Positions 18,186 to 27,380 are shown, counted from the first letter of the stretch. The stretch is DNA of 64,000 nt from Psychrobacter sp. 1044 (GCF_904846525.1 NZ_CAJHAZ010000010.1:1-64000), one strand, 5' to 3'. Program-made: numbers and translations. Notes: generated by a model from the sequence alone, not told the origin.

Positions 18186-19895
18186 ATGCAAGAGATAGAG
18201 CTAAAGTTTTTGGTACCAGAGTCGCGACTGAAAGGTTTGATGCGCCAAGCACGAGTCAAGTCTTCTGAGGTGACACAACTGGCTGCCCATTATTATGATA
18301 CCCCAGACCAACAGCTTTCAGAGGCAGGCATTGGCTTGCGTATCCGTAAAGAAGGCGATGCTTGGGTACAGACCATCAAAGCGGGCGGCGATGGCATTGC
18401 AGCACGCCTAGAGCATAATGCGGTACTGGATAATGAACAAGTACAAGCGATGCTCGATAATAATACGCTCATGCCTGATTTAACCATTTATAAAAACACC
18501 TCTGTCGCCCCTGCTCTGGCTGAATTTAAGCTAAAAAAACTGGCTAAAAATCTCACACGGTTATATGTGACCGATGTAGAGCGCACCACACGATTGCTAG
18601 TGGATGATAGTGGTAGTGATGGTGACAATGATGCGAATAACCATGTCGAGATTGCGTACGATTATGGAGAAATTATTCACGGTAATGATGATACTCAGCG
18701 TGATGCTATTCAAGAGATTGAATTTGAGCTGGTATCAGGAGATATCGATTTTTTATTTGCAACCGCCAAAACTTGGTGTAAGCGCTACAAGCTTTGTTTG
18801 TCTACGGTGACAAAAGCTGAGCGCGGTGGTTTACTCATCACAGAACAGCAGCATAGTCCAGCTGCCCACGCTGACCTTGACCAGCTAAATATAGATAAAA
18901 AAATCAGCATGCCTGCCTTTGTGCGCGCAGCGGTACATAACTGTCTGTTGCAAATACTGCCCAATAGCAGCGCTATCGTCGCTGGCAGCGAAGAGGACGA
19001 CCATGCATTACAACTATACATTGGTATTGTCCGCTTGCAAGCTGCCCTACAAGCATTTGTCAGCTATTCTGACGAAATCAATCCAGACTGGCTGCCGATA
19101 CTACAACAAACAGCCATGTTATTGAATGAATATCGAGAGCTTGCCCACCTTGCCTCACATATAGAGCCTAACTTACAGCAGCATGGTGCACCTACAGTCG
19201 ATTGGGCAACAGATATCGATGCGCTGAAGATTACTCCCAAGGATGCCATCTGTGCCAACGATTTTCAGCTGACTTTACTTGAGCTGATCGCCTTTACCAT
19301 GAGCGACCCAAGCCTTGAACCGCAAGCTGATCAACTCGCCATCGATAAACTGGCAAAAACCTTATCCAAACAGCAGGCAAAGCTTGACAAAGCAGTACAA
19401 GAGCTACAGAGTAAAAAAGACGTTGGCTCAGATAACATTAATATAGAAAGCAATGATTTGGAAGATGACGATTTACAAAGTGTTGACTTAGACGATAGTG
19501 ACTTAGAAAACGTAGAGTCAAAAAGTGACGATATAGAAAATATTATAGAAAATATTGATCTAGACGATAATAATGCAGAGCATGAGCTGCATGAGCAGTT
19601 AACCACCTTACTTTATATCAGTGAGTTTGCTACGCCATTATTAGATAAAAAAAAGTCAAAAAAGAAAAAAGCCAAAAATGAAAGCAAACGCTGGCTAAAA
19701 CGTTTGGTAAAAGCGCAAACAGCTTTGACTCAATACCGCAATCATATAATGTATCAACAGCGCTATCAGTTGAAATCAGAGACAGATAGCAATGCCCTAT
19801 ATGGCGCTGGTTGGTTTGCCGCCATGCTAGTGAGAGACCTTAAGCGCACAGAAAAACGCTTGGCGAAAGTGACAGACAGCTCAGTATTGCGGTGA
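18186..19895 (+). CDS. CYTH-CHAD inorganic triphosphatase, YgiF-like
   Basis: N-terminal CYTH domain (about 1-210) with the signature EIELKF at residues 3-8, the HYYDTPDQQLSEAGIGLRIRKEG segment and QTIKAGG, typical of tripolyphosphate-hydrolysing YgiF/ThTPase-type tunnel enzymes. A CHAD domain, expected to bind polyphosphate, follows from about 240. It is interrupted at roughly 416-470 by an Asp/Glu/Asn-rich stretch with DDDLQSVDLDDSDLENV and then a lysine block (about 487-500, KKKSKKKKAK). The ATG is preceded by GGGAG. At 569 residues it exceeds E. coli YgiF (433), mainly because of this insertion. CHAD is thought to be linked to polyphosphate, and ppk1 is in this window (45403-47610), though not adjacent. 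Confidence 0.82.
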   Translation: MQEIELKFLVPESRLKGLMRQARVKSSEVTQLAAHYYDTPDQQLSEAGIGLRIRKEGDAWVQTIKAGGDGIAARLEHNAVLDNEQVQAMLDNNTLMPDLTIYKNTSVAPALAEFKLKKLAKNLTRLYVTDVERTTRLLVDDSGSDGDNDANNHVEIAYDYGEIIHGNDDTQRDAIQEIEFELVSGDIDFLFATAKTWCKRYKLCLSTVTKAERGGLLITEQQHSPAAHADLDQLNIDKKISMPAFVRAAVHNCLLQILPNSSAIVAGSEEDDHALQLYIGIVRLQAALQAFVSYSDEINPDWLPILQQTAMLLNEYRELAHLASHIEPNLQQHGAPTVDWATDIDALKITPKDAICANDFQLTLLELIAFTMSDPSLEPQADQLAIDKLAKTLSKQQAKLDKAVQELQSKKDVGSDNINIESNDLEDDDLQSVDLDDSDLENVESKSDDIENIIENIDLDDNNAEHELHEQLTTLLYISEFATPLLDKKKSKKKKAKNESKRWLKRLVKAQTALTQYRNHIMYQQRYQLKSETDSNALYGAGWFAAMLVRDLKRTEKRLAKVTDSSVLR

Positions 19896-19956
19896 AAATG
19901 CTCTTATAGTCATTCCACTATAAAAGCATTACAGCGTTAGCCTCGCTTGAAGTATT

Positions 19957-20063
19957 TATAGTCGGTTCAATATAATTTGGATACAAGGAAGGCAAGCGAA
20001 AGTACTACAAATAGTAGACTAAGCGAGCCTGACACCGTATCTGATTTATATAGGATTGACTAT
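19957..20063. repeat. 107 bp palindromic interspersed element, copy A
   Basis: It begins TATAGTCGGTTCAATATAA and ends TTATATAGGATTGACTATA, which are imperfect inverted repeats. The interior carries TACAAGGAAGGCAAGCGA, AGTACTACAAATAGTAGACT and AAGCGAGCCTGACACCG, segments that recur (in either orientation) at 42397-42510, 51531-51639 and 54230-54305. No coding capacity. Confidence 0.7.
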
Positions 20064-20117
20064 AATATACATCTACACTCGGTTGCCTTGTACTACTTTT
20101 AAATTGAATCGACTATA
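20064..20117. repeat. Half copy of the same palindromic element, opposite orientation
   Basis: CTCGGTTGCCTTGTACTAC and the end TTGAATCGACTATA match one end of the element in reverse orientation, directly abutting copy A, so that the pair forms a larger imperfect palindrome from 19957 to 20117. Confidence 0.6.
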
Positions 20118-20156
20118 GCAGCATGAACCAAGTTTAAAATAAACTAAGCTTAGAAT

Positions 20157-20194
20157 AAAAAAGACAGCTCACTTTATATGGGCTGTCTTTTTTT
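20157..20194. terminator. Intrinsic terminator
   Basis: GACAGC (20163-20168) and GCTGTC (20182-20187) with A and T runs outside. It can serve the CYTH-CHAD gene and the convergent nitroreductase. Confidence 0.75.
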
Positions 20195-20336
20195 AAGCGC
20201 TTGCTTTGAGGTGCTTTTTTTTGATTGGATGCTTAAACTCAACCATTTGAAAAACGTAATACTTCAACTTAGTTAAACGTAATTCAAAAATTACTATCCG
20301 CTTTCTACATCTAGCGTGTTTATAGGCTTAAGTATT

Positions 20337-20951
20337 TTATAAACCCAACACTTTCATACGCTCGCTAACTGGCTGATAGGTTTTCTCGCCAGCAGGCTCA
20401 ACAATGTTACCGAACGGCATTTGCGCAACCAATTCCCAACTATCTGGGATAGCAAAAGCCTTAGCTGCGTCTTCATCCACAAGCGGATTGTAGTGCTGTA
20501 GGTTGGCACCAACATTTAAAGTACGTAGCTCTGTCCACATGGCATATTGATGCATGGCCGAGGTTTGCTGAGCCCAAACTGGGAATCTGTCTGCATATAA
20601 CGCAAACTGCTCTTGCAGCGATTGAGTCACGTTTTTATCTTCATAAAACAGCACTGTACCCGCTGCTGCACGGAAGCCGTTTAACTTTTGCTTAGTCCCA
20701 GAAAAGTCGCCATCGCCGACGGCTGCACGCAGTTTTTCTTCAGCCATATCCCATAATTTCTGGTGCTCGGCACCAAACAGTATGACCAAGCGCGAAGATT
20801 GTGAATTAAAAGCAGAAGGGGTATGTAATAAAACCCGCTCTGCCATATTGACAATTGCTTGTGGCTCTACTGGCAGCTCATTGCCCAAAGCATATATTGA
20901 CCGGCGTTCATCAAAAGCTTGTTGTAAAGTAACTAGGCTTTCTTTAGACAT
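20337..20951 (-). CDS. Nitroreductase-family protein, Frm2/YodC-like
   Basis: FMN-dependent oxidoreductase-type protein of 204 residues. The start at 20951 (MSKESLVTL) has AAGGA eight bases upstream; an ATG eight codons earlier lacks one. Family features are RRSIYALG (FMN phosphate contact) near 15-22, PSAFNSQSSRLVILFG near 45-60, GTVLFYED around 97, and the C-terminal MPFGNIVEPAGEKTY. The HTPSAFNSQ form and short length are typical of the Frm2-like subgroup whose yeast members respond to fatty acids and oxidative stress. The true substrate is unknown. It stands alone; convergent with the CYTH-CHAD gene. Confidence 0.82.
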   Translation of the reverse strand: MSKESLVTLQQAFDERRSIYALGNELPVEPQAIVNMAERVLLHTPSAFNSQSSRLVILFGAEHQKLWDMAEEKLRAAVGDGDFSGTKQKLNGFRAAAGTVLFYEDKNVTQSLQEQFALYADRFPVWAQQTSAMHQYAMWTELRTLNVGANLQHYNPLVDEDAAKAFAIPDSWELVAQMPFGNIVEPAGEKTYQPVSERMKVLGL

Positions 20952-21114
20952 CGATATTATCCTTATAATTATCATAAAATATAGGTCAAACGAGCCATGT
21001 TTAGTATGGCTCGTCGATCATTCATAAGCAAGCTATTATATCAATATACTAAATAATATCTAGACTCTATAAAGTTTATTTTACTAATCACTCTATAACA
21101 TTATTCTGTTTTAC

Positions 21115-21169
21115 TTAGGGCATGTCCTGAGCCTGAACGAAAGTACCTAAATGGGCTAAAAATGGTTAA
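21115..21169. mobile_element. Half copy of the 174 bp MITE-like element
   Basis: TTAGGGCATGTCCTGA (21115-21130), a 17-base spacer, then TAAATGGGCTAAAAATGG (21148-21165) reproduces the right end of the 6013-6186 element read in reverse, with the same motif spacing within one base. The other end is absent. The fragment reaches the stop codon of the L,D-transpeptidase gene. Confidence 0.65.
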
Positions 21170-21705
21170 TTAGCAACAATCGTCACCGATATGCCCTCTG
21201 CAATTTGGTCGAACAATTCAATAATATCCTCATTACGCATACGTACGCAGCCGTGCGAGAGTGGCGCGCCCATCGGTTCACTGTCTGGCGTACCATGAAT
21301 GTAGATATAACGCTGATAAGTATCACAGCCACCTTGACTATTACTGCCTTTATTAAAGCCCTCTTCCACACCACTTAGCCAAAGAATACGGCTTAATATC
21401 CAATCACGCTCAGAATGTTGTTTGCCAAGCTCTGCACTATATATTTCGCCTGTAGGAACGCGTCCGATGAACACGGCATTCATGGGTTCATTTGCGCCAA
21501 TTTTTTTGGCGATAAAGTGTTTGCCAAGAGGTGTGCAGCCGCTATCTTGTTGACTGCCAATGCCATTTTTAGCAGTAGACACCGTATATTGAGCCAATTC
21601 TCTATTATGCTGGTAGAGCGTTAATGTTTGCTTAGCAATGTTAACCACCAACTGCACATCAGAACTTTCGTTATTTTTCTCGTTATAGCTTTCGTTATTC
21701 TTCAT
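21166..21705 (-). CDS. L,D-transpeptidase (YkuD) family protein
   Basis: YkuD-type catalytic domain of 179 residues. It begins with a beta strand (VQLVVNIAKQTLTLYQHNRELAQYTVSTA) and contains GCTPLGKHFIAKKIG. The active-site block spans IHGTP to SHGCVRMRNEDI, with catalytic Cys in SHGCVR. Enzymes of this family form 3-3 crosslinks in peptidoglycan or attach proteins to it. No signal peptide or membrane helix is visible: the N-terminus is hydrophilic, with a repeated NNES (KNNESYNEKNNESS). Export is therefore unexplained; a missed upstream start or a cytoplasmic role is possible. Its stop codon lies at the junction with the MITE fragment 21115-21169, so the C-terminus may have been trimmed by insertion. 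Confidence 0.85.
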   Translation of the reverse strand: MKNNESYNEKNNESSDVQLVVNIAKQTLTLYQHNRELAQYTVSTAKNGIGSQQDSGCTPLGKHFIAKKIGANEPMNAVFIGRVPTGEIYSAELGKQHSERDWILSRILWLSGVEEGFNKGSNSQGGCDTYQRYIYIHGTPDSEPMGAPLSHGCVRMRNEDIIELFDQIAEGISVTIVAN

Positions 21706-21851
21706 AGAATGTTTCCAACAGTCATTTACCCAATAGATATCATTATTGACCGCGTGATAAGTAAGTGGATTTATTTTTTCTATTATTAAGGGATTGTATC
21801 AAGGCTTTTGGCACCGTAATATAGGGACACACTTTTTGATGCTAGCAGATT

Positions 21852-23150
21852 ATGACGACTATTTCACCGACACGTGTGTCGATGTATGATTTTCTCTATC
21901 AAGATACCAAGCCAATGGTATCTTTATTGGCCGATGCCGCCAAGCTTTCATTACCACAAGCTCGATTGGCAATGGATGCCAGTTTGCAGGCCATTATCAG
22001 TGCCTTGCTTGCTTACCAGCAGCACAATGACGGACAAGCTGTGAGCAAAAAGCTATTTAGTCGCGGCGCTGTCAAAGAGCTACGCCAATATAATTCGATG
22101 AATTTTTCGACTATCAATGCGACGTTATATCATCGCCATGAAGCGGCGGATGCGATATTTTATGATAATGCTCGCGTGATTAAAGCGAGTGACTATATTG
22201 CTCAGCAGATTGACGCAACAACGCAGCAAGTACAGATACTCCTCACATCTCTATGCGTGATTGTCTTACGTGAGCTGGCTATTTTAGCCGACTATAGCCA
22301 ACTTGATAGCAATGAGATGGATAAGTGGTTCGCTTTACAGCCACAGTTTTTATCAGCTGCTCGCTTTGCCATCAATAAGCCAGCGTCTGTCTCTGTTAAA
22401 TTGAATGAGGTAAATGAAGATAACAGTCTAGTCGCAGCATCAGAGGTCAATTCAGACTCGGCAGTAAAAACAAAAGCAGCAGACGAATCCGACAACAATC
22501 CTCATACAGAACGTGCCTTATTAAGTGCAGAGCAGCTCGCTGACACCCCACCAGCGTTCAATCCTTACTGGCATGAGTTGACGACATTCAAGCCTGAAAA
22601 TCAACAGCCTGTGCAAGATATGCAGTTGGCAACTGGCAATTATTTAAAAGCCATTGGACGCTCACCTGATAACTTGCAGCAAGGTCGTCATAACGACATG
22701 CTAGTCTTTACAGAAATGCAAGCCATTGCCTTGCCACACCAACGCTGGCTATTACAGCTCGCCAAAATCTCAGATATCTATCTCAGTCGTAATCGCCTAC
22801 GTATTACCTCCGAACCTGCCAGCGCACCCAAACCACCTTTGGTAAGCTTGGGTTTAATTGGTGGTAATAACGACAATACACCGACCACCACCAGCGAAAA
22901 GCCCATTGAATACGAGGCATCAATACCCCTCTGGAAAAATCCGGTTATCCTGATTATTATTGCTGTGATCGGGGTGCTTGGCGGGCTTGCAACGCTCAAG
23001 TATCAAAGCCAAAAATCTGACGGTGTGTTACTGGCGACAGAAGAAGTCATAGAACAAGATATTATCGAAGAACGTCAACAGCAGGATGTGGCTATCGTCA
23101 TGGTTGACGATGAGGAGCCTGATGACAAAGAAACAAAAGCGGCTCAATGA
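21852..23150 (+). CDS. Unassigned single-helix membrane protein
   Basis: 432 residues, not recognised with confidence. The N-terminal half is helical, with a segment (SLPQARLAMDASLQAIISALLAYQQ, about 33-57) faintly like DUF937-type proteins. A charged, Ser/Asp-rich linker spans about 180-225. A further folded part (about 235-325) contains NYLKAIGRSPDNL and LPHQRWLLQLAKISDIYLSR. One membrane helix (about 363-384) precedes an acidic tail (EEVIEQDIIEERQQQD and DDEEPDDKE). There is no signal peptide, so most of the protein is probably cytoplasmic with the acidic tail outside. It lies divergently beside the L,D-transpeptidase gene, which may hint at an envelope role, but I assign none. Confidence 0.7.
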   Translation: MTTISPTRVSMYDFLYQDTKPMVSLLADAAKLSLPQARLAMDASLQAIISALLAYQQHNDGQAVSKKLFSRGAVKELRQYNSMNFSTINATLYHRHEAADAIFYDNARVIKASDYIAQQIDATTQQVQILLTSLCVIVLRELAILADYSQLDSNEMDKWFALQPQFLSAARFAINKPASVSVKLNEVNEDNSLVAASEVNSDSAVKTKAADESDNNPHTERALLSAEQLADTPPAFNPYWHELTTFKPENQQPVQDMQLATGNYLKAIGRSPDNLQQGRHNDMLVFTEMQAIALPHQRWLLQLAKISDIYLSRNRLRITSEPASAPKPPLVSLGLIGGNNDNTPTTTSEKPIEYEASIPLWKNPVILIIIAVIGVLGGLATLKYQSQKSDGVLLATEEVIEQDIIEERQQQDVAIVMVDDEEPDDKETKAAQ

Positions 23151-23221
23151 TAAATAAAAGCTCTGAATACAGAACCTCTTAATTAGCAAAAAATCATCGA
23201 ACAAATCTTCAAAAAATCCAC

Positions 23222-23256
23222 AAAAAAAAGGCGCTATTCATATAGCGCCTTTTTTT
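23222..23256. terminator. Bidirectional terminator
   Basis: AAAAGGCGCTA and TAGCGCCTTTT form a strong stem with A and T runs on each side, between the convergent membrane-protein gene and argG. Confidence 0.9.
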
Positions 23257-23296
23257 ATTCATGTATCTTATTCATGCTTTATCTAGCAAAGCATAC

Positions 23297-24535
23297 TTAC
23301 TTTGATAAATCACGACCACGGCTGGCTTCAATCGCCAGACGTAAACCGTTCAGACGGATAAAGCCTTCTGCGTCTTTCTGATCATAAGCACCAGCATCAT
23401 CTTCAAAAGTCGCGATTTTTTCGTCAAATAACGAATCATCTGACTTACGACCAACAACGCTGACGCTGCCTTTGTACAGCTTTAGACGTACAGTACCATT
23501 GACATATTCTTGTGATTTGTCAATCAAGGCCTGTAGCATCATACGCTCAGGGCTGAACCAATAACCGTTATAAATGATTTTTGCGTAGCGTGGCATTAGC
23601 TCATCTTTTAGATGTGCCGCTTCACGGTCAAGCGTTAACGACTCAATGCCGCGATGCGCTTTTAGCATAATCGTACCCGCTGGCGTCTCGTAGCAGCCAC
23701 GTGATTTCATGCCAACATAACGGTTTTCTACGATATCTAGGCGTCCGATACCATGCTGACCGCCAATCTCATTTAACTTAATCATGACTTCATACGGCTT
23801 AAGTGCTTCACCATCGATGGCAACGATGTCGCCTTTTTTGTATTCTAGTTCTAGATATTGTGCTTGGTCAGGCGCTTCTTCTGGGCTGACTGACCAGCGC
23901 CACATATCGTCTTCTGCTTCGGCGTAAGGGTCTTCTAAAATACCGCCTTCATAAGAGATGTGTAGTAAGTTGGCGTCCATTGAGTACGGAGATTTTTTCT
24001 TATTGCCCGCATAATCAATCGCAATGTTATGCTCTTTAGCATATTCCATCAAGCTCTCACGGCTAGACAAGTCCCACTCACGCCAAGGGGCAATGGTGAC
24101 CACGTCAGGCGATAAAGCAACCGCGCCAAGCTCAAAACGGACTTGGTCATTCCCTTTACCAGTCGCGCCATGACTGATCGCATCGGCATTGTGTTCTTTA
24201 GCAATTTCAACCAAGCGCTTGGCAATTAACGGACGGGCGATAGAAGTCCCTAGCAGATACTCGCCTTCATAGATAGCGTTAGCGCGGAACATCGGGAATA
24301 CATAATCACGGGCGAACTCTTCACGTAAGTCTTCAATATGGATATGTTTGATGCCCATAGCTTCAGCTTTAGCGCGTGCCGGCTCAACTTCTTCGCCTTG
24401 ACCGATATCAGCAGTAAAGGTAATCACTTCTGCATCATAAGTCTCTTGCAGCCATTTAGCGATGATGGAGGTATCAAGACCACCTGAATAGGCCAAGACG
24501 ATTTTATTAATATTTTTTGGATCAAGTTGAGCCAT
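23297..24535 (-). CDS. argG: Argininosuccinate synthase
   Basis: Condenses citrulline and aspartate with ATP to argininosuccinate, the penultimate step of arginine synthesis. The 412 residues start with the ATP-pyrophosphatase loop [12 protein letters not shown] (about residues 13-24). Other hallmarks are [32 protein letters not shown] and the aspartate/citrulline-binding stretch around [20 protein letters not shown]. The C-terminal segment [10 protein letters not shown] is complete. It is monocistronic, with its terminator at 23222-23256. A region of about 330 bp separates it from divergent pyrC; no convincing ARG box was found there by eye. Confidence 0.97.
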   Translation of the reverse strand: MAQLDPKNINKIVLAYSGGLDTSIIAKWLQETYDAEVITFTADIGQGEEVEPARAKAEAMGIKHIHIEDLREEFARDYVFPMFRANAIYEGEYLLGTSIARPLIAKRLVEIAKEHNADAISHGATGKGNDQVRFELGAVALSPDVVTIAPWREWDLSSRESLMEYAKEHNIAIDYAGNKKKSPYSMDANLLHISYEGGILEDPYAEAEDDMWRWSVSPEEAPDQAQYLELEYKKGDIVAIDGEALKPYEVMIKLNEIGGQHGIGRLDIVENRYVGMKSRGCYETPAGTIMLKAHRGIESLTLDREAAHLKDELMPRYAKIIYNGYWFSPERMMLQALIDKSQEYVNGTVRLKLYKGSVSVVGRKSDDSLFDEKIATFEDDAGAYDQKDAEGFIRLNGLRLAIEASRGRDLSK

Positions 24536-24862
24536 GAAGAACTCCTATTGTGAGCATTTAGTGTTAGGAAAAGCGCTAATATTCAATCAAAAGATAAATT
24601 ACTTGCTCAGTGTACATCATATTTACTATAGGCAAAAGTGCAACTGCCCCATGGCATAAGCTTTTGATTTAAATTTTGGGTCGATAGATTTCAATTATTC
24701 ACATATAGTTGACAGTTGACTGCCGCAAATTAAAAAACAACCCATCTATTATGTACAGATATTTAGCCGCATATTTAGTCAAGTAGGCAAATCTGTTATG
24801 ATAGCGGTACAGTATCCCTTCCTTTTATTTCCGTATATGACGATATAGAGCGCGACGACATT

Positions 24863-25933
24863 ATGACTGATTCGATTAGAGAGTTGACCATCCTTCAGCC
24901 AGACGATTGGCATATCCATTTGCGTGATGGCAAAGCATTGAGCACTACTGTATCGCACGCAGCAAACAGCTTTAACCGTGTCATATGTATGCCAAACTTA
25001 GTGCCTCCTGTTAAGAACACTGACGATGCGCATGCCTATCGCGACCGTATCATGGCGCACTTAGTAGCCAGTGAGCTGAGTGCTGAGCGCAAAACTGCAT
25101 TCGATCCACGTATGACTTTATATCTCACTGACAAAACCACTGCCCAAGATATCGAGATGGCAGCAAAATCAGGTATCGTCCAAGCGGTCAAGCTTTATCC
25201 TGCTGGCGCGACTACCAATTCGGCTGATGGTGTCACCAATATTAACGCCTGTGTCGATGTTTTTGAAGCATTAGAAAAGTACAACCTACCACTATTGATA
25301 CATGGCGAAGTGACGCAAGATCATGTGGATATCTTCGACCGCGAGAAGCGCTTTTTAGACGAAGTGTTGGCGCAAATCATTGTCAAATTCCCTACATTAA
25401 AGATTGTCGTCGAGCATATTACTACCAGTGATGCCGCTGATTTTGTCTTAGCACAAGGCAATCACATTGCCGCCACTATCACTCCGCAGCATTTAATGTT
25501 TAACCGCAATCATCTATTGGTTGGCGGTATCAAACCGCATTTTTATTGCTTGCCTATTTTAAAGCGTGAAAGCCATCAAAGAGTATTATTAGACGTGGCA
25601 ACCAGTGGCAATCCCAAGTTTTTCTTAGGCACGGATTCAGCCCCGCATGCGACGGATAAAAAAGAAGCCGCTTGTGGCTGTGCTGGCTGCTATAGTGCCG
25701 CAACTGCCTTGCCATTGTATGCCACCGCTTTCGATAGCGTGGGAAAAATAGACAAGTTAGAAGGCTTTGCCAGTCGTTTTGGGGCTCAGTTCTATGGATT
25801 GCCAGTCAATGAAAGCACGATTACGCTTGTCAATACACCTATGCAAGTGCCAGCAGCCTACCCTTACTTTGATGGCTCATCATTGACCCCGCTTATGGCA
25901 GGCGAGACACTGCCTTGGTCTATCAAAGCATAA
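24863..25933 (+). CDS. pyrC: Dihydroorotase
   Basis: Zinc amidohydrolase forming dihydroorotate in de novo pyrimidine synthesis. The 356-residue protein is of the PyrC (E. coli) class. Metal-binding HIH at residues 17-19 ([10 protein letters not shown]) and the Lys expected to be carbamylated, about residue 110 ([11 protein letters not shown]), are present, along with [18 protein letters not shown] and the final metal Asp in [11 protein letters not shown] short cysteine-rich stretch (ACGCAGCYS) after the Asp is also seen in PyrC homologues. The start has only a weak ribosome site. It is followed at 170 bp by rnt, the arrangement seen in pseudomonads. Confidence 0.96.
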   Translation: MTDSIRELTILQPDDWHIHLRDGKALSTTVSHAANSFNRVICMPNLVPPVKNTDDAHAYRDRIMAHLVASELSAERKTAFDPRMTLYLTDKTTAQDIEMAAKSGIVQAVKLYPAGATTNSADGVTNINACVDVFEALEKYNLPLLIHGEVTQDHVDIFDREKRFLDEVLAQIIVKFPTLKIVVEHITTSDAADFVLAQGNHIAATITPQHLMFNRNHLLVGGIKPHFYCLPILKRESHQRVLLDVATSGNPKFFLGTDSAPHATDKKEAACGCAGCYSAATALPLYATAFDSVGKIDKLEGFASRFGAQFYGLPVNESTITLVNTPMQVPAAYPYFDGSSLTPLMAGETLPWSIKA

Positions 25934-26104
25934 AACGCACTAAGCAAAACCATCTGTATTCTATTTTAACTTGAGAAGTTTAACCCTATGATAAGAATGA
26001 CATCTGCTAACCAGCGGTGTGATTTGTATCATAGGTTATTTATTTTTCATTTAATGTCTTAATTCAATATAACAGTACGACTGATAAAAGCGATTTAACC
26101 AGAT

Positions 26105-26884
26105 ATGACCACTCCAAACGATGCCGCCTTACCTGACGAAAACCCATCAAACCCTGTAGATAATAGCATTAAGAGCCCATCAAATAGTCACACAGAAGAT
26201 GCCGCAGCAGACGAGCTAGCACCAATGCGTCTAAAAGACCGATTTCGTAAGTTTCTGCCTGTCGTCGTTGATGTGGAAACTGCCGGCTTTAATGCGCAAA
26301 CCGATGCTTTGCTAGAGATTGCCTGCATTCCTGTACTACTGAATGAGCAAGGCGTGTTTTATCCTGGGGAAGCATTCAATGCTCATATCGAACCCTTTGA
26401 AGGCGCGAATCTTGAGCCAAGTGCCCTTGCCTTCACTGGCATTGATCCCAACAATCCAATGCGTAAAGCCATTGCCGAAGATGAGAAAACAGCACTACGC
26501 CGTATCTTCAAAGGGTTAAAAGAAGTACGCCGTACTGAAGACTGCCGCCAGTGTGTCTTAATCGGGCACAACGCTCATTTTGACTTAGCATTTTTGAATG
26601 CGGCGGTGCTGCGTACCAATAACAAAAGTCACAACCCGTTTCATAACTTTTCAGTTTTTGACACAGTGACTTTATCTGCGCTGGCATTTGGTCAGACAGT
26701 ACTAGCACGGGCTTGCAAAGCAGCAGGGCTTGATTTCGATGGTAATGATGCACATTCTGCCCTATACGATACACAAAAGACCGCTGAGCTGTTTTGTCAT
26801 ATCCTAAACCATTATCCTATGCTGGCTAATGCGATGCATACTGAAGAAAATAAAGAGGATTCGACTGAGAGTAGTCACAAATAA
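26105..26884 (+). CDS. rnt: Ribonuclease T
   Basis: DEDD-family 3'-5' exonuclease that trims tRNA CCA ends and the 3' ends of stable RNAs. The catalytic set is visible: VVDVETAGFN with Asp56 and Glu58, GHNAHFDLAFLN, and HSALYDTQKTAELF with the His and last Asp. The pattern NPFHNFSVFDTVTLSALAFGQTVLARACKAAG matches RNase T rather than other DEDD nucleases. At 259 residues it is longer than the E. coli enzyme (215). An extra hydrophilic N-terminus of about 33 residues, rich in Asn/Ser/Pro/Asp, and a short acidic tail account for the difference. Confidence 0.93.
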   Translation: MTTPNDAALPDENPSNPVDNSIKSPSNSHTEDAAADELAPMRLKDRFRKFLPVVVDVETAGFNAQTDALLEIACIPVLLNEQGVFYPGEAFNAHIEPFEGANLEPSALAFTGIDPNNPMRKAIAEDEKTALRRIFKGLKEVRRTEDCRQCVLIGHNAHFDLAFLNAAVLRTNNKSHNPFHNFSVFDTVTLSALAFGQTVLARACKAAGLDFDGNDAHSALYDTQKTAELFCHILNHYPMLANAMHTEENKEDSTESSHK

Positions 26885-27007
26885 TCCATTTATCACATAT
26901 CCTATATTGCCAACTACCCATAATAGTGCTATTTGTAATACTTGATGACTTTAACATCTTGGTTTTACAATCAATAGGGATATGATTGATATCACAATAA
27001 ATCAGCC

Positions 27008-27063
27008 ACTTGTCTAACCGTTGAATATCATATTGTGTAAAACAATTCAAAAACCAGACAAGT
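27008..27063. repeat. Nested inverted repeat between rnt and the small ORF
   Basis: ACTTGTCT (27008-27015) pairs with AGACAAGT (27056-27063), and inside it TTGAAT (27021-27026) pairs with ATTCAA (27044-27049). There is no T tail. It may be an RNA fold at the end of the rnt transcript or a leader element of the small gene. Confidence 0.4.
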
Positions 27064-27182
27064 TGTTGTAATTACTCACATTAGAACGTCTCGTTATATC
27101 CTATAGATGGTTTAAGTTGCCCCCATTGTCGCGATAGCCAGTACGATTCATGCTATCGAGGCGTAATAGGAGGGACTCTATT

Positions 27183-27380
27183 ATGGATCCACAGCTTAAG
27201 TTATGGGGAACCATCCTCGGTTATATGCTGCTCGCATTGACTATTAGTGCTTGCACTTCACTATGGATTCGCTATCATTTAAAGCGTAATGACTTACATC
27301 CTCGCCGTGCGATCAAAAAAAGATACTTAATTTTAAAAAGAAGAAGAAAAAGGCTTGACAGCAAGCGCAGACGCTATTAG
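27183..27380 (+). CDS. Small membrane peptide with a basic tail
   Basis: 65 residues: a short N-terminus (MDPQLKLWG), one membrane helix (about 10-30, TILGYMLLALTISACTSLWI), then an Arg/Lys-rich cytoplasmic-type tail (RAIKKRYLILKRRRKRLDSK). A near-perfect ribosome site, AGGAGGG, precedes the ATG. A small hairpin (CGATAGC/GCTATCG, 27132-27158) lies just upstream of it. The basic tail is encoded by the A-rich DNA immediately ahead of the tRNA-Glu promoter, and its TAG stop is part of that promoter's -10 box, so the tail's composition may partly reflect promoter constraint. I do not recognise a family. Coding is supported by the ribosome site and helix only. Confidence 0.55.
   Translation: MDPQLKLWGTILGYMLLALTISACTSLWIRYHLKRNDLHPRRAIKKRYLILKRRRKRLDSKRRRY

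Noticed and set aside
24536..24862. ARG box between argG and pyrC
   Set aside because: Only a single half-site-like TGAATATT was seen, without the paired half.
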